Origin: Enterobacter ludwigii | GTDB taxonomy: Bacteria; Pseudomonadota; Gammaproteobacteria; Enterobacterales; Enterobacteriaceae | DNA length: 64,000 nt | Reading direction: 5' to 3' | NCBI RefSeq assembly: GCF_001750725.1 | Contig: NZ_CP017279.1 | Span: 1,612,001 to 1,676,000 of the forward strand | Shown here: in pieces, positions 26,789 through 36,547 of the stretch | How positions within the stretch are numbered: position 1 is the first letter of the stretch | How the letters are laid out: each line of letters begins with the position of its first letter | Translations under genes and position numbers: made by a program | The notes under the pieces: generated by a model | Seen by the model: only the letters and a program-made list of their open reading frames with translations | The model's database searches: none | Told to the model about the DNA's origin: nothing

Positions 26789-27991
26789 ATGAAGAAGCAG
26801 ATTTTAATTGTGGGCAGTGGTTTTTCCGGCATGTGGGCTGCCGTCAGCGCCGCGCGTTTGAATGCGCTGGAGGGCAATAACAGCCTGAAGATCGCCGTGC
26901 TGGCACCCGCCCCCGAGTTGCGTGTTCGCCCGCGCTTCTATGAAGAGAACGTGACGTCGCTGGTCTCGCCGCTGACCGGACTGTTCGCTGAACTGGGTAT
27001 TGATTTTATCGCCGGTAAAGCAGAATTCATTGATATAAAAGGGAAAAGTGTTTCCTATCGTGATGCGAATGGCGTAACTGCCGCAGTGAGTTACGAGCGG
27101 TTAGTGCTGGCCACCGGCAGTCAGAGCAAGCGTCCACCGATTGCCGGGCTGGCTGAGTACGCCTTTGATATCGATCAGCTTGAATCCGCACAGACCTTTG
27201 AGCAGCATCTTGACTCCCTGGTCTCGCGCCCTTCCACCACTGCGCGCAATACCGTGGTTGTCTGTGGCGGCGGTTTTACCGGCATTGAACTGGCAACCGA
27301 GCTTCCTGCCCGACTGCGCGCTCGCTTCGGTGATGATACAGCGACAAGAGTTATCGTAGTTGAAAGGGGTCATGTCATTGGCGGACGATACAGTGAAGCA
27401 TTGCGTAACACCATTGAAGACGCGAGCCAGGAACTGGGGATTGAGTGGCGTCTGAACAGTGAAATTGAGGCCATCGATGCGAACGGCGTAACGCTGAAAA
27501 ACGGCGAACGTATCCCCGCTGCAACCGTAGTCTGGACGGCAGGCGTTGAAGCAAACCCGCTTGGACAACAGATTAACGGCGAACGCGATAACCAGGGGCG
27601 TCTGAAAGTGACAGAAACGCTGCAGGTTCCGGCTCATCCGGACGTGTACGCGACGGGAGATATGGCCTACGCCAGAACGGACGAGATGGGGAACACGGCG
27701 CTAATGACCTGCCAGCACGCGATCCAGTTGGGTAAATTTGCCGGCCACAACGCGGCAGCCAGCCTGTTGAATCGCACGCCTTATCCTTACCGCCAGGTTA
27801 ACTACGTGACCTGTCTGGACCTGGGTGCCTGGGGTGCCGTTTACACTGAAGGGTGGGACCAGGCCGTCAAATCGGTGCGTGATGACGCAAAGAAAATCAA
27901 AATCGCCATCACCAATGAACTTATCTACCCGCCAGCAGCGGACAAAGCCGTGGCGTTTGCCGCTGCCGATCCGTTGGCGAAATTTGTCTAA
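26789..27991 (+). CDS. NAD(P)/FAD-dependent oxidoreductase (NDH-2-like)
   Basis: 400 aa, two-dinucleotide-binding-domain flavoprotein. The N-terminal FAD motif is ILIVGSGFSGMWAA, the NAD(P) motif VVCGGGFTGIELATEL, and the late FAD segment VYATGDMAY, all in the order seen in type II NADH dehydrogenases. The C-terminal membrane-binding part is modest and no TM helix is obvious. Control by the divergent Rrf2 regulator suggests a redox-stress role. Electron acceptor unknown; not in the K-12 locus. SD AAAAGGA. Confidence 0.82.
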   Translation: MKKQILIVGSGFSGMWAAVSAARLNALEGNNSLKIAVLAPAPELRVRPRFYEENVTSLVSPLTGLFAELGIDFIAGKAEFIDIKGKSVSYRDANGVTAAVSYERLVLATGSQSKRPPIAGLAEYAFDIDQLESAQTFEQHLDSLVSRPSTTARNTVVVCGGGFTGIELATELPARLRARFGDDTATRVIVVERGHVIGGRYSEALRNTIEDASQELGIEWRLNSEIEAIDANGVTLKNGERIPAATVVWTAGVEANPLGQQINGERDNQGRLKVTETLQVPAHPDVYATGDMAYARTDEMGNTALMTCQHAIQLGKFAGHNAAASLLNRTPYPYRQVNYVTCLDLGAWGAVYTEGWDQAVKSVRDDAKKIKIAITNELIYPPAADKAVAFAAADPLAKFV

Positions 27992-28021
27992 TGCCCTTCT
28001 ACCGCGCCTTACCGGCGCGGT

Positions 28022-29200
28022 TCAACGTGCGGAAGCGAGCGAACCGGCGTCTGCCTTTCTGGCCCGAAGGTGCGCGTAGATCAGCAGTGAACTCATGGCT
28101 GAGAAAGAGAGCACAGCCGCTGGCAGCGTGACATAGCTCCAGCTAAAGCCAAGCGTGATCATCATCCCGCCAAAATACGCCCCTATCGCACTGCCGAGGT
28201 TAAATGCCATCTGCCCGCCTGCGGCACCCAGCATCTCACCGCCCTTCGCATTTTGCAGGAGAAGAATTTGCAGCGGCGCAGAGAGTGCAAACAGCCCGGC
28301 ACAGCAGATAAAGCCCATCACCAGCGACGCCGTTTTATGTTCCCCAAAGGCGAATAGCAACAGCAGTGACGCGACAATGACCATGTCGGTGGTGGCGGCA
28401 ATACGCAGCGGACTGAAGCGACCCGATAATTTCCCGCTCAGGAGATTACCTAACACCATACCCAGCCCCATCAGCATCATGATGACCGTCATGACGCCTT
28501 CGGAGAAGCCAGAGACGTTGACCATAAACGGTTTGACGAAGCTGAACCACGCAAACACACCAGCATTGCCAAACATGGTGGCGGCAAAAATCAGCCACGG
28601 CTCCGGTTTTTTCAGAAAGGAAAATTGCGCGGTCAATTTGATTTCGGAGCGATCATGGATGTGCGGCACCCAGACCAGTACCGAGATGATCACCAGAGCA
28701 TCAAACAGGGCAATCAGGAAAAAGGTATAGCGCCAGCTGAATTCATGACCCAGCCAGGTGCCCAGCGGTACGCCCACCAGATTGGCAACCGTCATGCCGG
28801 CTATCATGCCCGCCACGGCGACCGTCACCTTCCCCGGAGGCGCAATTCTCGAGAGAATAATCGCCCCGACGCCAAAAATGGCGCCGTGCGGAAAACCGGA
28901 AATCAGCCGCCCTATAGCCAGCCAGGCATACGACGTTGAAAAGGTAAAAATTGCATTTCCGACGGCACACAACACCACCAGAAACAACAGCGTGGATTTT
29001 AACGAGAACTTGCCTGAGAACAACGCCACAATCGGGGCACCAATCACCACACCAAAGGCGTAAAACGAAATCATATTCCCGGCGGCGGGAATTGAAATTC
29101 CGGTGTCATGGGCCAGTTCAGTTAATACGCCCATAATGCCAAATTCAGCCATTCCCAGGCCAAACGTGCCAAGTGCCAACGAAAAAATTGTCTTTTTCAT
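28022..29200 (-). CDS. araJ: MFS transporter, AraJ-like
   Basis: 12-TM DHA1-family MFS protein, 392 aa from the ATG at 29200 (MKKTIFSLALGTFGLGMAEFG), matching the AraJ start; the upstream 15-codon extension is not homologous. Blocks shared with E. coli AraJ include GIMGVLTELAHDTGISIPAAG, GRLISGFPHGAIFGVGAI, TMFGNAGVFAWFSFVKPF and QNAKGGEMLGAAGGQ. In E. coli araJ is elsewhere on the map and arabinose-induced; here there are no ara genes nearby, so the locus or regulation differs. Substrate unknown. Confidence 0.8.
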   Translation of the reverse strand: MKKTIFSLALGTFGLGMAEFGIMGVLTELAHDTGISIPAAGNMISFYAFGVVIGAPIVALFSGKFSLKSTLLFLVVLCAVGNAIFTFSTSYAWLAIGRLISGFPHGAIFGVGAIILSRIAPPGKVTVAVAGMIAGMTVANLVGVPLGTWLGHEFSWRYTFFLIALFDALVIISVLVWVPHIHDRSEIKLTAQFSFLKKPEPWLIFAATMFGNAGVFAWFSFVKPFMVNVSGFSEGVMTVIMMLMGLGMVLGNLLSGKLSGRFSPLRIAATTDMVIVASLLLLFAFGEHKTASLVMGFICCAGLFALSAPLQILLLQNAKGGEMLGAAGGQMAFNLGSAIGAYFGGMMITLGFSWSYVTLPAAVLSFSAMSSLLIYAHLRARKADAGSLASAR

Positions 29201-29366
29201 ACCACAACCACTGGTTAACAACGCGCGACAGGCATTATTGAACAATCTTGTATGGTGAGCCAGTTCAAATCAGCTGGCTGACACGTTAATCCATTAATTC
29301 AGGTGGATTACACTTCATAGTGCGGCCCCGCTTTTTCCCGCGCCGGACAACCTGAGGATGACAATC

Positions 29367-30185
29367 ATGGGAAGCAAGAAGAAAACCAGTGTCGCAGTTG
29401 ATGTCATAAAGCATGAGCCGTTAAAAACGAAAGAGTATGAAAAAGAGCTTCGTCGCCTCCACGTTGAACTGGTTAAGCTCCAGCAGTGGGTCGTCGCAAA
29501 GGGTTTAAAGGTCTGTATTGTCTTTGAAGGGCGCGACGGTGCCGGTAAAGGCGGAACCATTAAAGCCATCACTGAACGCGTTAGCCCACGCGTCTTCCGG
29601 GTTGTTGCGCTCCCCGCCCCGACGGAAAAAGAGAAGACCCAGCTCTATTTCCAGCGTTATGTCCCCCACCTGCCAGCCGCCGGCGAAATTGTCATTTTTG
29701 ACCGCAGCTGGTACAACCGTGCGGGCGTTGAACGGGTGATGGGATTCTGCACACCGGAGCAGGTCGAGAAGTTTCTTGATGGCACGCCGGTGATGGAAAA
29801 AGCAATGGTGGATGCCGGGATCATCCTGCTCAAATACTGGCTGGAGGTCACGCCGAAAGAACAGGAGCGTCGTCTGCGCGATCGTATTAACGACGGGCGA
29901 AAGACCTGGAAATTATCGCCAATGGACATTAAGTCTTTCAATCTATGGGATGAATATACCGTGGCGCGAGATGCGATGTTTGCTGCCACCGACACCGCCT
30001 GGGCGCCGTGGTTTGTCGCCCGTTCGGAAGATAAAAAACGCGTGCGCCTGAACATTATTTCGCACCTGCTGGCGCAAATCCCGTACAAAGCCATTCACAT
30101 CGAAGCGGTGAGTTTGCCGAAGCGTAAGATTGGTAAAGTGAAGCCGACCCAATACCCGTTCCGGTATGTTGAAGAGCGTTTTTGA
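29367..30185 (+). CDS. ppk2: Polyphosphate kinase 2 (PPK2)
   Basis: Transfers phosphate between polyphosphate and nucleotides, 272 aa from the ATG at 29367 (SD TGAGG); the earlier ATG at 29358 overlaps that site. Walker A GRDGAGKGG (residues 55-63), lid/Walker B DRSWYNRAGVE (113-123), and WKLSPMD typical of single-domain PPK2 are present. E. coli K-12 lacks PPK2. It is flanked by divergent araJ and convergent fdnI, apparently monocistronic. Confidence 0.92.
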   Translation: MGSKKKTSVAVDVIKHEPLKTKEYEKELRRLHVELVKLQQWVVAKGLKVCIVFEGRDGAGKGGTIKAITERVSPRVFRVVALPAPTEKEKTQLYFQRYVPHLPAAGEIVIFDRSWYNRAGVERVMGFCTPEQVEKFLDGTPVMEKAMVDAGIILLKYWLEVTPKEQERRLRDRINDGRKTWKLSPMDIKSFNLWDEYTVARDAMFAATDTAWAPWFVARSEDKKRVRLNIISHLLAQIPYKAIHIEAVSLPKRKIGKVKPTQYPFRYVEERF

Positions 30186-30195
30186 CTGAAGCGTT

Positions 30196-30218
30196 CGCGG
30201 GTCAGAGAATGACCCGCG
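30196..30218. repeat. Hairpin between ppk2 and fdnI
   Basis: CGCGGGTCA / TGACCCGCG, a 9-bp perfect stem with a 5-nt loop between convergent genes, without a clear T-tract on either side. It may end or protect both transcripts. Confidence 0.5.
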
Positions 30219-30228
30219 AGCGCGGGAC

Positions 30229-30881
30229 TTACGGCATTCCTTTCGTACTGTCCTGTTTCGCTTCCAGCCGCTCAACGTCACGGTACCAGCGCGGGTGGTG
30301 TTTCTGCGCCCAGCGGCGGCTCACCTTCCCTTCAATCATGCCTTTAATCGACCCTTTGACCCAGAAGGCCATATACATGTGGATCAGGATGGCGTGGATC
30401 AGAATGATGGCTGACGTCGCGTGAATAAGCAGCGCGTAGCGAATCACCTGAATGGGGAAGTAGTGCGCAAAGTACGGCCGCCAGATAATGACGCCGGTGA
30501 CCAGCAGCACAAAAATCATGCTCATGATGGTCCAGAACATCATCTTCTGCCCGGCGTTGTATTTGCCGACCTTCGCAACCTTATGCTCATTGCCCTTCAG
30601 AACCTCAATAATCCCCTTCAGCCATGGAATGTCATGCTTGTCCGGAATATTGTGATGTACGAAGCGCGCAAACATAAACATCAGCACCACGAAAATCAGC
30701 ACGCCGAAGAACGGATGCAAAATACGCCCCATCTGTGGCGTCCCGAAGGTTTCCGTCAGCCACTGCAGCGTCGGGAAGAAGAAGGAGATCCCGAGACCGC
30801 CACCAGGAAGAAGCAGATCACTACCGTCCAGTGACAGGCACGGTCGACAAACTTCGTGCGCACAATCCATGACTTACTCAT
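30229..30881 (-). pseudogene. fdnI: fdnI, cytochrome b556 subunit of formate dehydrogenase-N, apparent 1-nt frameshift
   Basis: The ATG at 30881 (overlapping the fdnH end) begins [20 protein letters not shown], as in FdnI, but after FFLVAVSG the frame is lost and a stop follows at codon 42. The remaining protein continues in another frame from GISFFFPTLQWLTETFGTPQ to the normal C-terminus. One base inserted between 30789 and 30790 would restore an uninterrupted protein of exactly 217 aa, the E. coli length. FdnI carries two haems b and passes electrons to menaquinone. Either a real mutation that breaks the fdn complex or a sequencing error. Confidence 0.85.
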
Positions 30882-31758
30882 GAGGTTCCTCCTCGTCGTC
30901 ATCCACCTCTTTGTTGGGTCCGATACCGATGTAGTGATAAATCAACCCGGCGAAAGTAGCGATAAAGCCCGCCGCAGAGAGCGGTTTGAGCGCCCCTTTC
31001 CACAGGTTGATCGAGGTATCGATCGCAGGATCTTTCGGCAGATTGTGGTACAGCTCCGGCTGGTCGTTATGGTGCAGAACATACATCACGTGCGTTCCCC
31101 CCACACCCTGCGGGTTATAAATGCCCGCACTGGCGTAACCGCGCGCTTTCAGTTTGTCCACGCGCTGCTGGGCTACCTCCAGCATCTCTCTTTTTGTCCC
31201 GAAGTGGATAGCCCCGGTCGGGCAGGTTTTCACGCAGGCAGGCTCCTGCCCGACGCTCACGCGATCGACACACAGGGTGCATTTGTAGACCCGGTTATCC
31301 TCTTTACTGAGGCGCGGAATATTAAACGGACAGCCCGCAATGCAGTAGCCGCAACCGATGCAGTTATCCTGCTGGAAATCGACAATCCCGTTGGCGTACT
31401 GGACGATGGCCCCGGCTGACGGACAGGCCTTCAGGCATCCCGGATCTTCGCAGTGCATACAACCGTCTTTACGGATCAGCCACTCCAGCTTGCCGTTCTG
31501 ATCGGTTTCGCTAAAACGCATCACCGTCCAGGATTTGGCACTCAGGTCCGCCGGATTATCGTAAACCCCGACGCAGTGTCCCACTTCATCGCGGATATCG
31601 TTCCACTCCGAGCAGGCCACCTGGCAGGCTTTACAGCCCACGCAGGAAGTGACATCGATAAGCTTGGCGACTTCTGCCTTATCATCCCGCGCACGAGGCG
31701 CGGGGGTGATAGAGTTGGTCGCGGAGCGTTTAATAATGTCCTGTGTTTCCATTGCCAT
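30874..31758 (-). CDS. fdnH: Formate dehydrogenase-N iron-sulfur subunit FdnH
   Basis: Four-cluster ferredoxin-like electron-transfer subunit, 294 aa, the E. coli length. Cysteine groups: [72 protein letters not shown]-terminal TM helix ([19 protein letters not shown]) anchors it facing the periplasm. It lies 11 bp after fdnG and overlaps the fdnI start. Confidence 0.96.
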   Translation of the reverse strand: MAMETQDIIKRSATNSITPAPRARDDKAEVAKLIDVTSCVGCKACQVACSEWNDIRDEVGHCVGVYDNPADLSAKSWTVMRFSETDQNGKLEWLIRKDGCMHCEDPGCLKACPSAGAIVQYANGIVDFQQDNCIGCGYCIAGCPFNIPRLSKEDNRVYKCTLCVDRVSVGQEPACVKTCPTGAIHFGTKREMLEVAQQRVDKLKARGYASAGIYNPQGVGGTHVMYVLHHNDQPELYHNLPKDPAIDTSINLWKGALKPLSAAGFIATFAGLIYHYIGIGPNKEVDDDEEEPHE

Positions 31759-31769
31759 GTATTCGCTCC

Positions 31770-34700
31770 TTACGCTTTCTCGATGTTGACCAGAAACGCT
31801 TTGTACTCCGGCGTTTGCGAGTTGGAATCGCCGACGTTTGGCGTCAGGGTATTGGCGAGGTAGCCTTTTTGCGCCACCCCTTCAAAGCCCCAGTGCAGCG
31901 GAATACCGACAGTTTCCACCTGCTGACCATGCACGTTCAGCACCTGCAGACGACGCGTAACCACCGCAACCGCGCGAATAAAGCCACGCTTGCTGCTCAC
32001 CTTCACGCGGTCACCGTTGGCAATACCCTTCGCTTTCGCCAGCGTTTCGCTGATCTCCACAAACTGTTCCGGCTGGGCAATGGCGTTAAGCCGTGCATGC
32101 TTGGTCCAGGTATGGAAATGCTCGGTCAGGCGGTAGGTTGTCCCGACATACGGGAACCTGTCCTTCTTGCCTAAACGCAGGACGTCCTCTTCATAGATAC
32201 GCACCACCGGACTGGATATGACGTTCGGGTGCAGCGGGTTGGTACCGAGCGGCGTTTCCATCGGCTCGTAGTGTTCCGGGAATGGCCCCTCCGCCAGCTT
32301 ATCAAGGGCAAACAGGCGTCCCAGCCCTTCCGGCTGCATGATAAACGGCCCGGTCTCAGTGCCCGGTGCGGCGGTGCTGAAGTCCGGAATATCGTTACCC
32401 GTCCATTTGCTGCCGTTCCATTCGATCAGCATCCGTTTCGGATCCCACGGTTTGCCGTTGATATCCGCAGAAGCACGGTTGTACAGCACGCGACGGTTCA
32501 GTGGCCATGCCCACGCCCAGCCCAGCGTATTGCCCAGCCCTGACGGGTCGGCGTTATCGCGGTTCGCCATCTGGTTACCCTGCTCCGTCCAGCAACCGGT
32601 GTAGATCCAGCATGACGACGCGGTCGTGCCGTCATCCCGCAGCAGCGCGAAGCTGTTGAGCAACTGACCTTTCTTCGCCAGCAGTGTGCCGTTCGCGTCA
32701 TACAGATCCGCCAGCGCAATGCCGTTATTCTCTTTGGCGACCTCTTCGGATTCAGGATGGTCCGGCTGTTTGTAATTCCAGCTCATCCTCAGCAGCGGTT
32801 CAGCGCCTTTCCCCCCTTCGGTGCGATACATTTCACGCAGACGATGGTAAATCCCGGCCAGGATTTCGCCGTCGTTACGCGCTTCACCCGGTGCATCCTG
32901 GCCTTTCCAGTGCCACTGCAGCCAGCGGCCGGAGTTGGCAATCGACCCGTCTTCTTCTGCAAAACAGGTGGACGGCAGGCGGAACACTTCGGTCTGAATC
33001 GATGCAGGATCGACGTCGTTCATTTCGCCGTGGTTCTGCCAGAAGTTGGAGGTCTCGGTCACCAGCGGATCGATAACCACCATGTATTTCAGTTTGCTCA
33101 GGCTGCGAACGACCTTGTTTTTGTCCGGGAAAGACGCCACCGGGTTAAAGCCCTGGCAGATGTAGCCCGTAACGTTGCCCTTATCCATCATGTTGAAATA
33201 CTTAATGACGTCGTAGGCCTGGTCCCATTTCGGCAACCACTCGAAGCCCCAGTCGTTTTCCTTCTGCGCGGCATCGCCATAGAACGACTTCATCAGGCTG
33301 ACGAAGAACTTCGGATAGTTACTCCAGTAGTTCACCTGATCGGCACGCGTCGCTTTTGGCGTGTTGGCCGCCAGATAGCTGTGCAAATCAGTCTGCTTTT
33401 CAGACGGCAGCGTCAGATAGCCTGACAGGCTGGTCGACAGCAGGCCCAGATCGGTCAAGCCCTGAATGTTGGAGTGTCCGCGCAGGGCGTTCACGCCGCC
33501 GCCGGCCATCCCCATGTTTCCAAGCAACAGCTGGATCATTGCCATGGTGCGGATGTTTTGCGCACCGACGGTATGCTGCGTCCAGCCGAGCGCATACAGG
33601 AACGTCGTGGTTCTGTCGGCGGCGCTGGTAGAGGCCAGTACATCACACACCTTGAGGAAATCTGCTTTTGGCGTACCGCAGATATTCTCCACGACGTCCG
33701 GCGTATAGCGGGAAACATGCTGTTTCAGCAAATTCCATACGCAGCGCGGATGGCTCAGGGTCTCATCGCGTCTGGCGTAGCCGTTTTCATCGAACTGGTA
33801 GTTCCAGGACGATTTATCGTACTGCCGTTTTTCCGCGTCATAACCGCTGAACAACCCCTCTTCAAAGGCAAAATCATCCCGTACCAGGAGGCTGGCATTG
33901 GTGTAATGCTTAACGTATTCAGCGTTAATTTTATTGTTTTCAATCAGGTACAGCAGAACGCCTGAGAGGAACGTAATGTCCGTACCGGAGCGAATAGGCG
34001 CATAGATATCCGCCACCGATGCCGTACGCGTAAAGCGCGGATCGACAACGATCAGCGTCGCATCGTTATTGTTTTTCGCTTCCATCGCCCAGCGGAAACC
34101 CACCGGATGGGCTTCAGCGGCATTACCGCCCATCACCATCACGACGTTGGCGTTTTTAATATCAACCCAGTGGTTGGTCATCGCACCGCGACCAAATGTT
34201 GGAGCAAGACTTGCTACCGTTGGTCCGTGTCAGACGCGCGCCTGGTTATCTACCGCCAGCATGCCGAGGGAGCGCACAAATTTTTGCGTCAGCATGCCGG
34301 TTTCATTACTTGCCGCGGACGCGCACAGCATGCCGGTCGACAGCCAGCGGTTCACCGTAACGCCCTGCGCGTTCTTTTCGATAAAGTTGGCGTCGCGGTC
34401 AGCTTTCATCAGTTTTGCGATTCGGGAAAACGCCTCATCCCAGGAGATACGCTGCCATTTGTCAGATCCTGGCGCACGGTATTCCGGATAGCGCAGACGG
34501 TTTTCGCTGTGGACATAATCCAGCAGACCCGCCCCTTTCGGACAAAGTGCGCCACGGCTCACCGGATGATCCGGGTCCCCTTCAATATGATAAATCGCTT
34601 CTTTGGCGTTCTTCGCGCCATCGCCCAGGCTATACATTAAAAGCCCACAACCTACGGAACAGTATGTGCAGGTGTTACGGATCTCTTTCGCGCGCAGCAG

Positions 34701-34817
34701 TTTATAGTTGCGTGCCTGAGCCAGCGCCATTTTGGGTGCAAATCCCAGCATTGCGGCTGTTGTTCCGGCCATACCGCCCGCGCAGATTTTAAAAAATTGT
34801 CTGCGGCTGACGTCCAT
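31770..34817 (-). CDS. fdnG: Formate dehydrogenase-N catalytic selenoprotein FdnG (UGA read as Sec)
   Basis: Periplasmic molybdopterin enzyme oxidising formate during nitrate respiration; 1015 aa from the ATG at 34817 (SD CGAGGACAACA) if the in-frame TGA at 34230-34232 is read as selenocysteine 196. The translation reads [21 protein letters not shown], as in E. coli FdnG. Twin-arginine signal SRRQFFK, [4Fe-4S] motif [14 protein letters not shown], and the molybdopterin domains [18 protein letters not shown] are present. Automatic callers would split it at the TGA into 31770-34181 and 34230-34835. First gene of fdnGHI. Confidence 0.96.
34191..34232 (-). promoter_or_regulatory. Selenocysteine UGA codon with SECIS-like hairpin in fdnG
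   Basis: The TGA (34230-34232) is followed on the minus strand by ACCAA at 34224-34220 pairing with TTGGT at 34195-34191. An inner AGCA/TGCT stem closes a short AGTCT loop, the layout of a bacterial SECIS element that recruits SelB. Confidence 0.75.
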
Positions 34818-34879
34818 TGTTGTCCTCGTTTTCATATAAGACTTCGCGCCGCAAACTAGCAGTAAAGCCCCTGATTTTT

Positions 34880-34893
34880 TTGCGTCAAATCAA
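34880..34893 (-). promoter_or_regulatory. FNR-like site in the fdnG promoter
   Basis: On the minus strand TTGAT-TTGA-CGCAA, one half perfect against TTGAT-N4-ATCAA, centred about 69 bp before the fdnG ATG. A possible -10 (TAGTTT, 34853-34858) lies about 30 bp downstream of its centre, as expected for class II FNR activation. A weak NarL 7-2-7-like sequence occupies 34907-34922. E. coli fdnG is activated by FNR and NarL, which supports both. The 221-bp gap is shared with divergent yddG. Confidence 0.55.
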
Positions 34894-35038
34894 GGTCACT
34901 TGTCTTCACCCCCTTAATAGTCACCCCCACGGAATTTAAATACCTCTTTTTGATTAAAGACTTAAGAGAATAATTCGCGATGGCAGGAGGATTAATGCTA
35001 TAAATTTTTCCTTTGATTTTTATAGCGGTGGCAGGGTT

Positions 35039-35917
35039 ATGGACAGAAAGAGAGCAACGCTCACGGGACTGGCGGCGATACTGTTGTGGAGCACCATGGT
35101 TGGCCTCATTCGTAGCGTCAGTGAGGGGCTGGGACCGGTGGGAGGCGCCGCAATGATATACACCCTCAGCGGATTACTGTGCCTGGTGACGGTAGGATTT
35201 CCTGATATCAGACGGTTTTCACCCCGGTATCTTATTGCCGGCAGCGTGCTGTTTGTCAGCTATGAAATTTGCCTCGCCCTGTCGTTAGGCTATGCCGCAA
35301 CGCGCTCCCAGGCTATCGAAGTGGGAATGGTCAATTATCTCTGGCCAAGCCTGACGATAGTGTTTGCCATTTTATTTAACGGCCAACGGTCCACCCTGTG
35401 GGTGATCCCGGGCTTAGCCGTCTCATTGTTGGGCGTCTGTTGGGTATTAGGCGGAGAACAAGGGCTACATCTTGATGACATCATGCGTAATGTCATCTCA
35501 AGCCCGCTCAGCTACGCGCTGGCGTTCGCCGGGGCTTTTATCTGGGCGGCTTACTGCACCGTCACCAGTAAGTTTGCCAACGGGCAAAACGGGATAACGC
35601 TTTTCGTGCTGCTCACCGCGCTCAGTCTGTGGGTGAAATATGCGTTCAGCGAACAGCCGCAAATGGTGTTTACTCTCCCGGTGGTCGTAAAGCTCATCAT
35701 GTGCAGCGTCGCACTGGGGTTTGGCTATGCGGCATGGAATATCGGTATTCTTCATGGCAACGTCACGGTACTCGCAGCGGTATCCTATTTCACGCCTGTA
35801 CTCTCAGCAGCACTCGCTGCCGTATTGCTGAATTCCCCCCTCTCGTTTTCTTTCTGGCAAGGCGCATTAATGGTTTGTGCCGGGTCATTGTTGTGCTGGT
35901 ACGCCACGCGAAAATAA
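35039..35917 (+). CDS. yddG: Aromatic amino acid/methyl viologen exporter YddG
   Basis: 10-TM DMT-superfamily exporter, 292 aa (E. coli 293). Conserved blocks: LLWSTMVGLIRSVSEGLGPVGGAA, FVSYEICLALSLGYAATRSQAIEVGMVNYLWPSLT, GAFIWAAYCTVTSKFA, GILHGNVTVLAAVSYFTPVLSA. In Salmonella YddG works with the adjacent porin OmpD in methyl viologen efflux, and the same neighbour is present here. A short stem (GCCGGG/CCCGGC, 35932-35953) follows the stop. Confidence 0.95.
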   Translation: MDRKRATLTGLAAILLWSTMVGLIRSVSEGLGPVGGAAMIYTLSGLLCLVTVGFPDIRRFSPRYLIAGSVLFVSYEICLALSLGYAATRSQAIEVGMVNYLWPSLTIVFAILFNGQRSTLWVIPGLAVSLLGVCWVLGGEQGLHLDDIMRNVISSPLSYALAFAGAFIWAAYCTVTSKFANGQNGITLFVLLTALSLWVKYAFSEQPQMVFTLPVVVKLIMCSVALGFGYAAWNIGILHGNVTVLAAVSYFTPVLSAALAAVLLNSPLSFSFWQGALMVCAGSLLCWYATRK

Positions 35918-36547
35918 TATCGCTATCTTCTGCCGGGTCCATAATCGCCCGGCGGGAATTAACATAAATTTAATATGTGATCGCGCGTCAAAATAATGAT
36001 CGGCGCGTTAGAAAAGCCGTTTAGATTCTGTTTATATTACCGCCCTTTCGTAAATCCCCGTCGTCTTTTATTGACATAACTTGACACCGTTACGTTATTA
36101 ATCCCTTGCGAATATTAACAATGTATATAGCACAAAGTGCAATAGTGTGTTTCTGTGTGTTTCATGTCCAACAACGATTATCCCGTACAATGGAATAGTT
36201 AACCCATTGATTTTAAACGGCTGACATTTATATCAAATGCGCAAAAAGACAGAAAATACCGACAATTAACAAAAGAAACTAAAATGGCCGAAAACTATAT
36301 TGCGGCCAATGGTTTTGTTGAATAATTCATCAAAAAATGCACAAATCCCCACCATCTCATTCGTTACAGCCGCAATTTATCCGATCCGGATCACACTAAT
36401 TGAAATTATTGCTAATATTTTGAAACTTATTATTGAAACCCTACTACAAGATTCTTAAAAATAGCATGCCATTGATGATTAGCCTCGTTTAGAAATCATT
36501 CAAAGTGGCTCAGGAAATACTGAAGAAAATTATAAGGAATATTTAAG
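35918..36547. other. 630-bp AT-rich gap upstream of the ompD-type porin
   Basis: No ORF with a ribosome-binding site and no terminator-bounded small RNA was recognised. It contains several AT-rich tracts, a TTGACA followed by AT-rich sequence near 36073, and the proximal porin promoter described separately. The length suits a porin control region with several regulator sites. Confidence 0.6.
36433..36461 (+). promoter_or_regulatory. Candidate promoter of the ompD-type porin
   Basis: TTGAAA (36433-36438), 17-bp spacer, TAAAAA (36456-36461), giving a leader of about 80 nt. That leader, with its AAGGA site before the ATG, is where small-RNA pairing would be expected. Confidence 0.4.

Noticed and set aside
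30229..30870. A 213-aa FdnI with an alternative N-terminus starting at 30870
   Set aside because: Its first 28 residues read the true FdnI N-terminal codons in the wrong frame; the natural start is at 30881 and a frameshift joins the parts.
34181..34235. Apparent split of formate dehydrogenase into two genes
   Set aside because: The break is an in-frame UGA in the exact FdnG selenocysteine context (NQARV-U-HGPTVA) followed by a SECIS-like hairpin, so it is one selenoprotein gene, not a pseudogene.
35918..36547. MicC-like small RNA upstream of the porin
   Set aside because: MicC adjoins ompN in E. coli; no matching 5' sequence or Rho-independent terminator was found in this gap.
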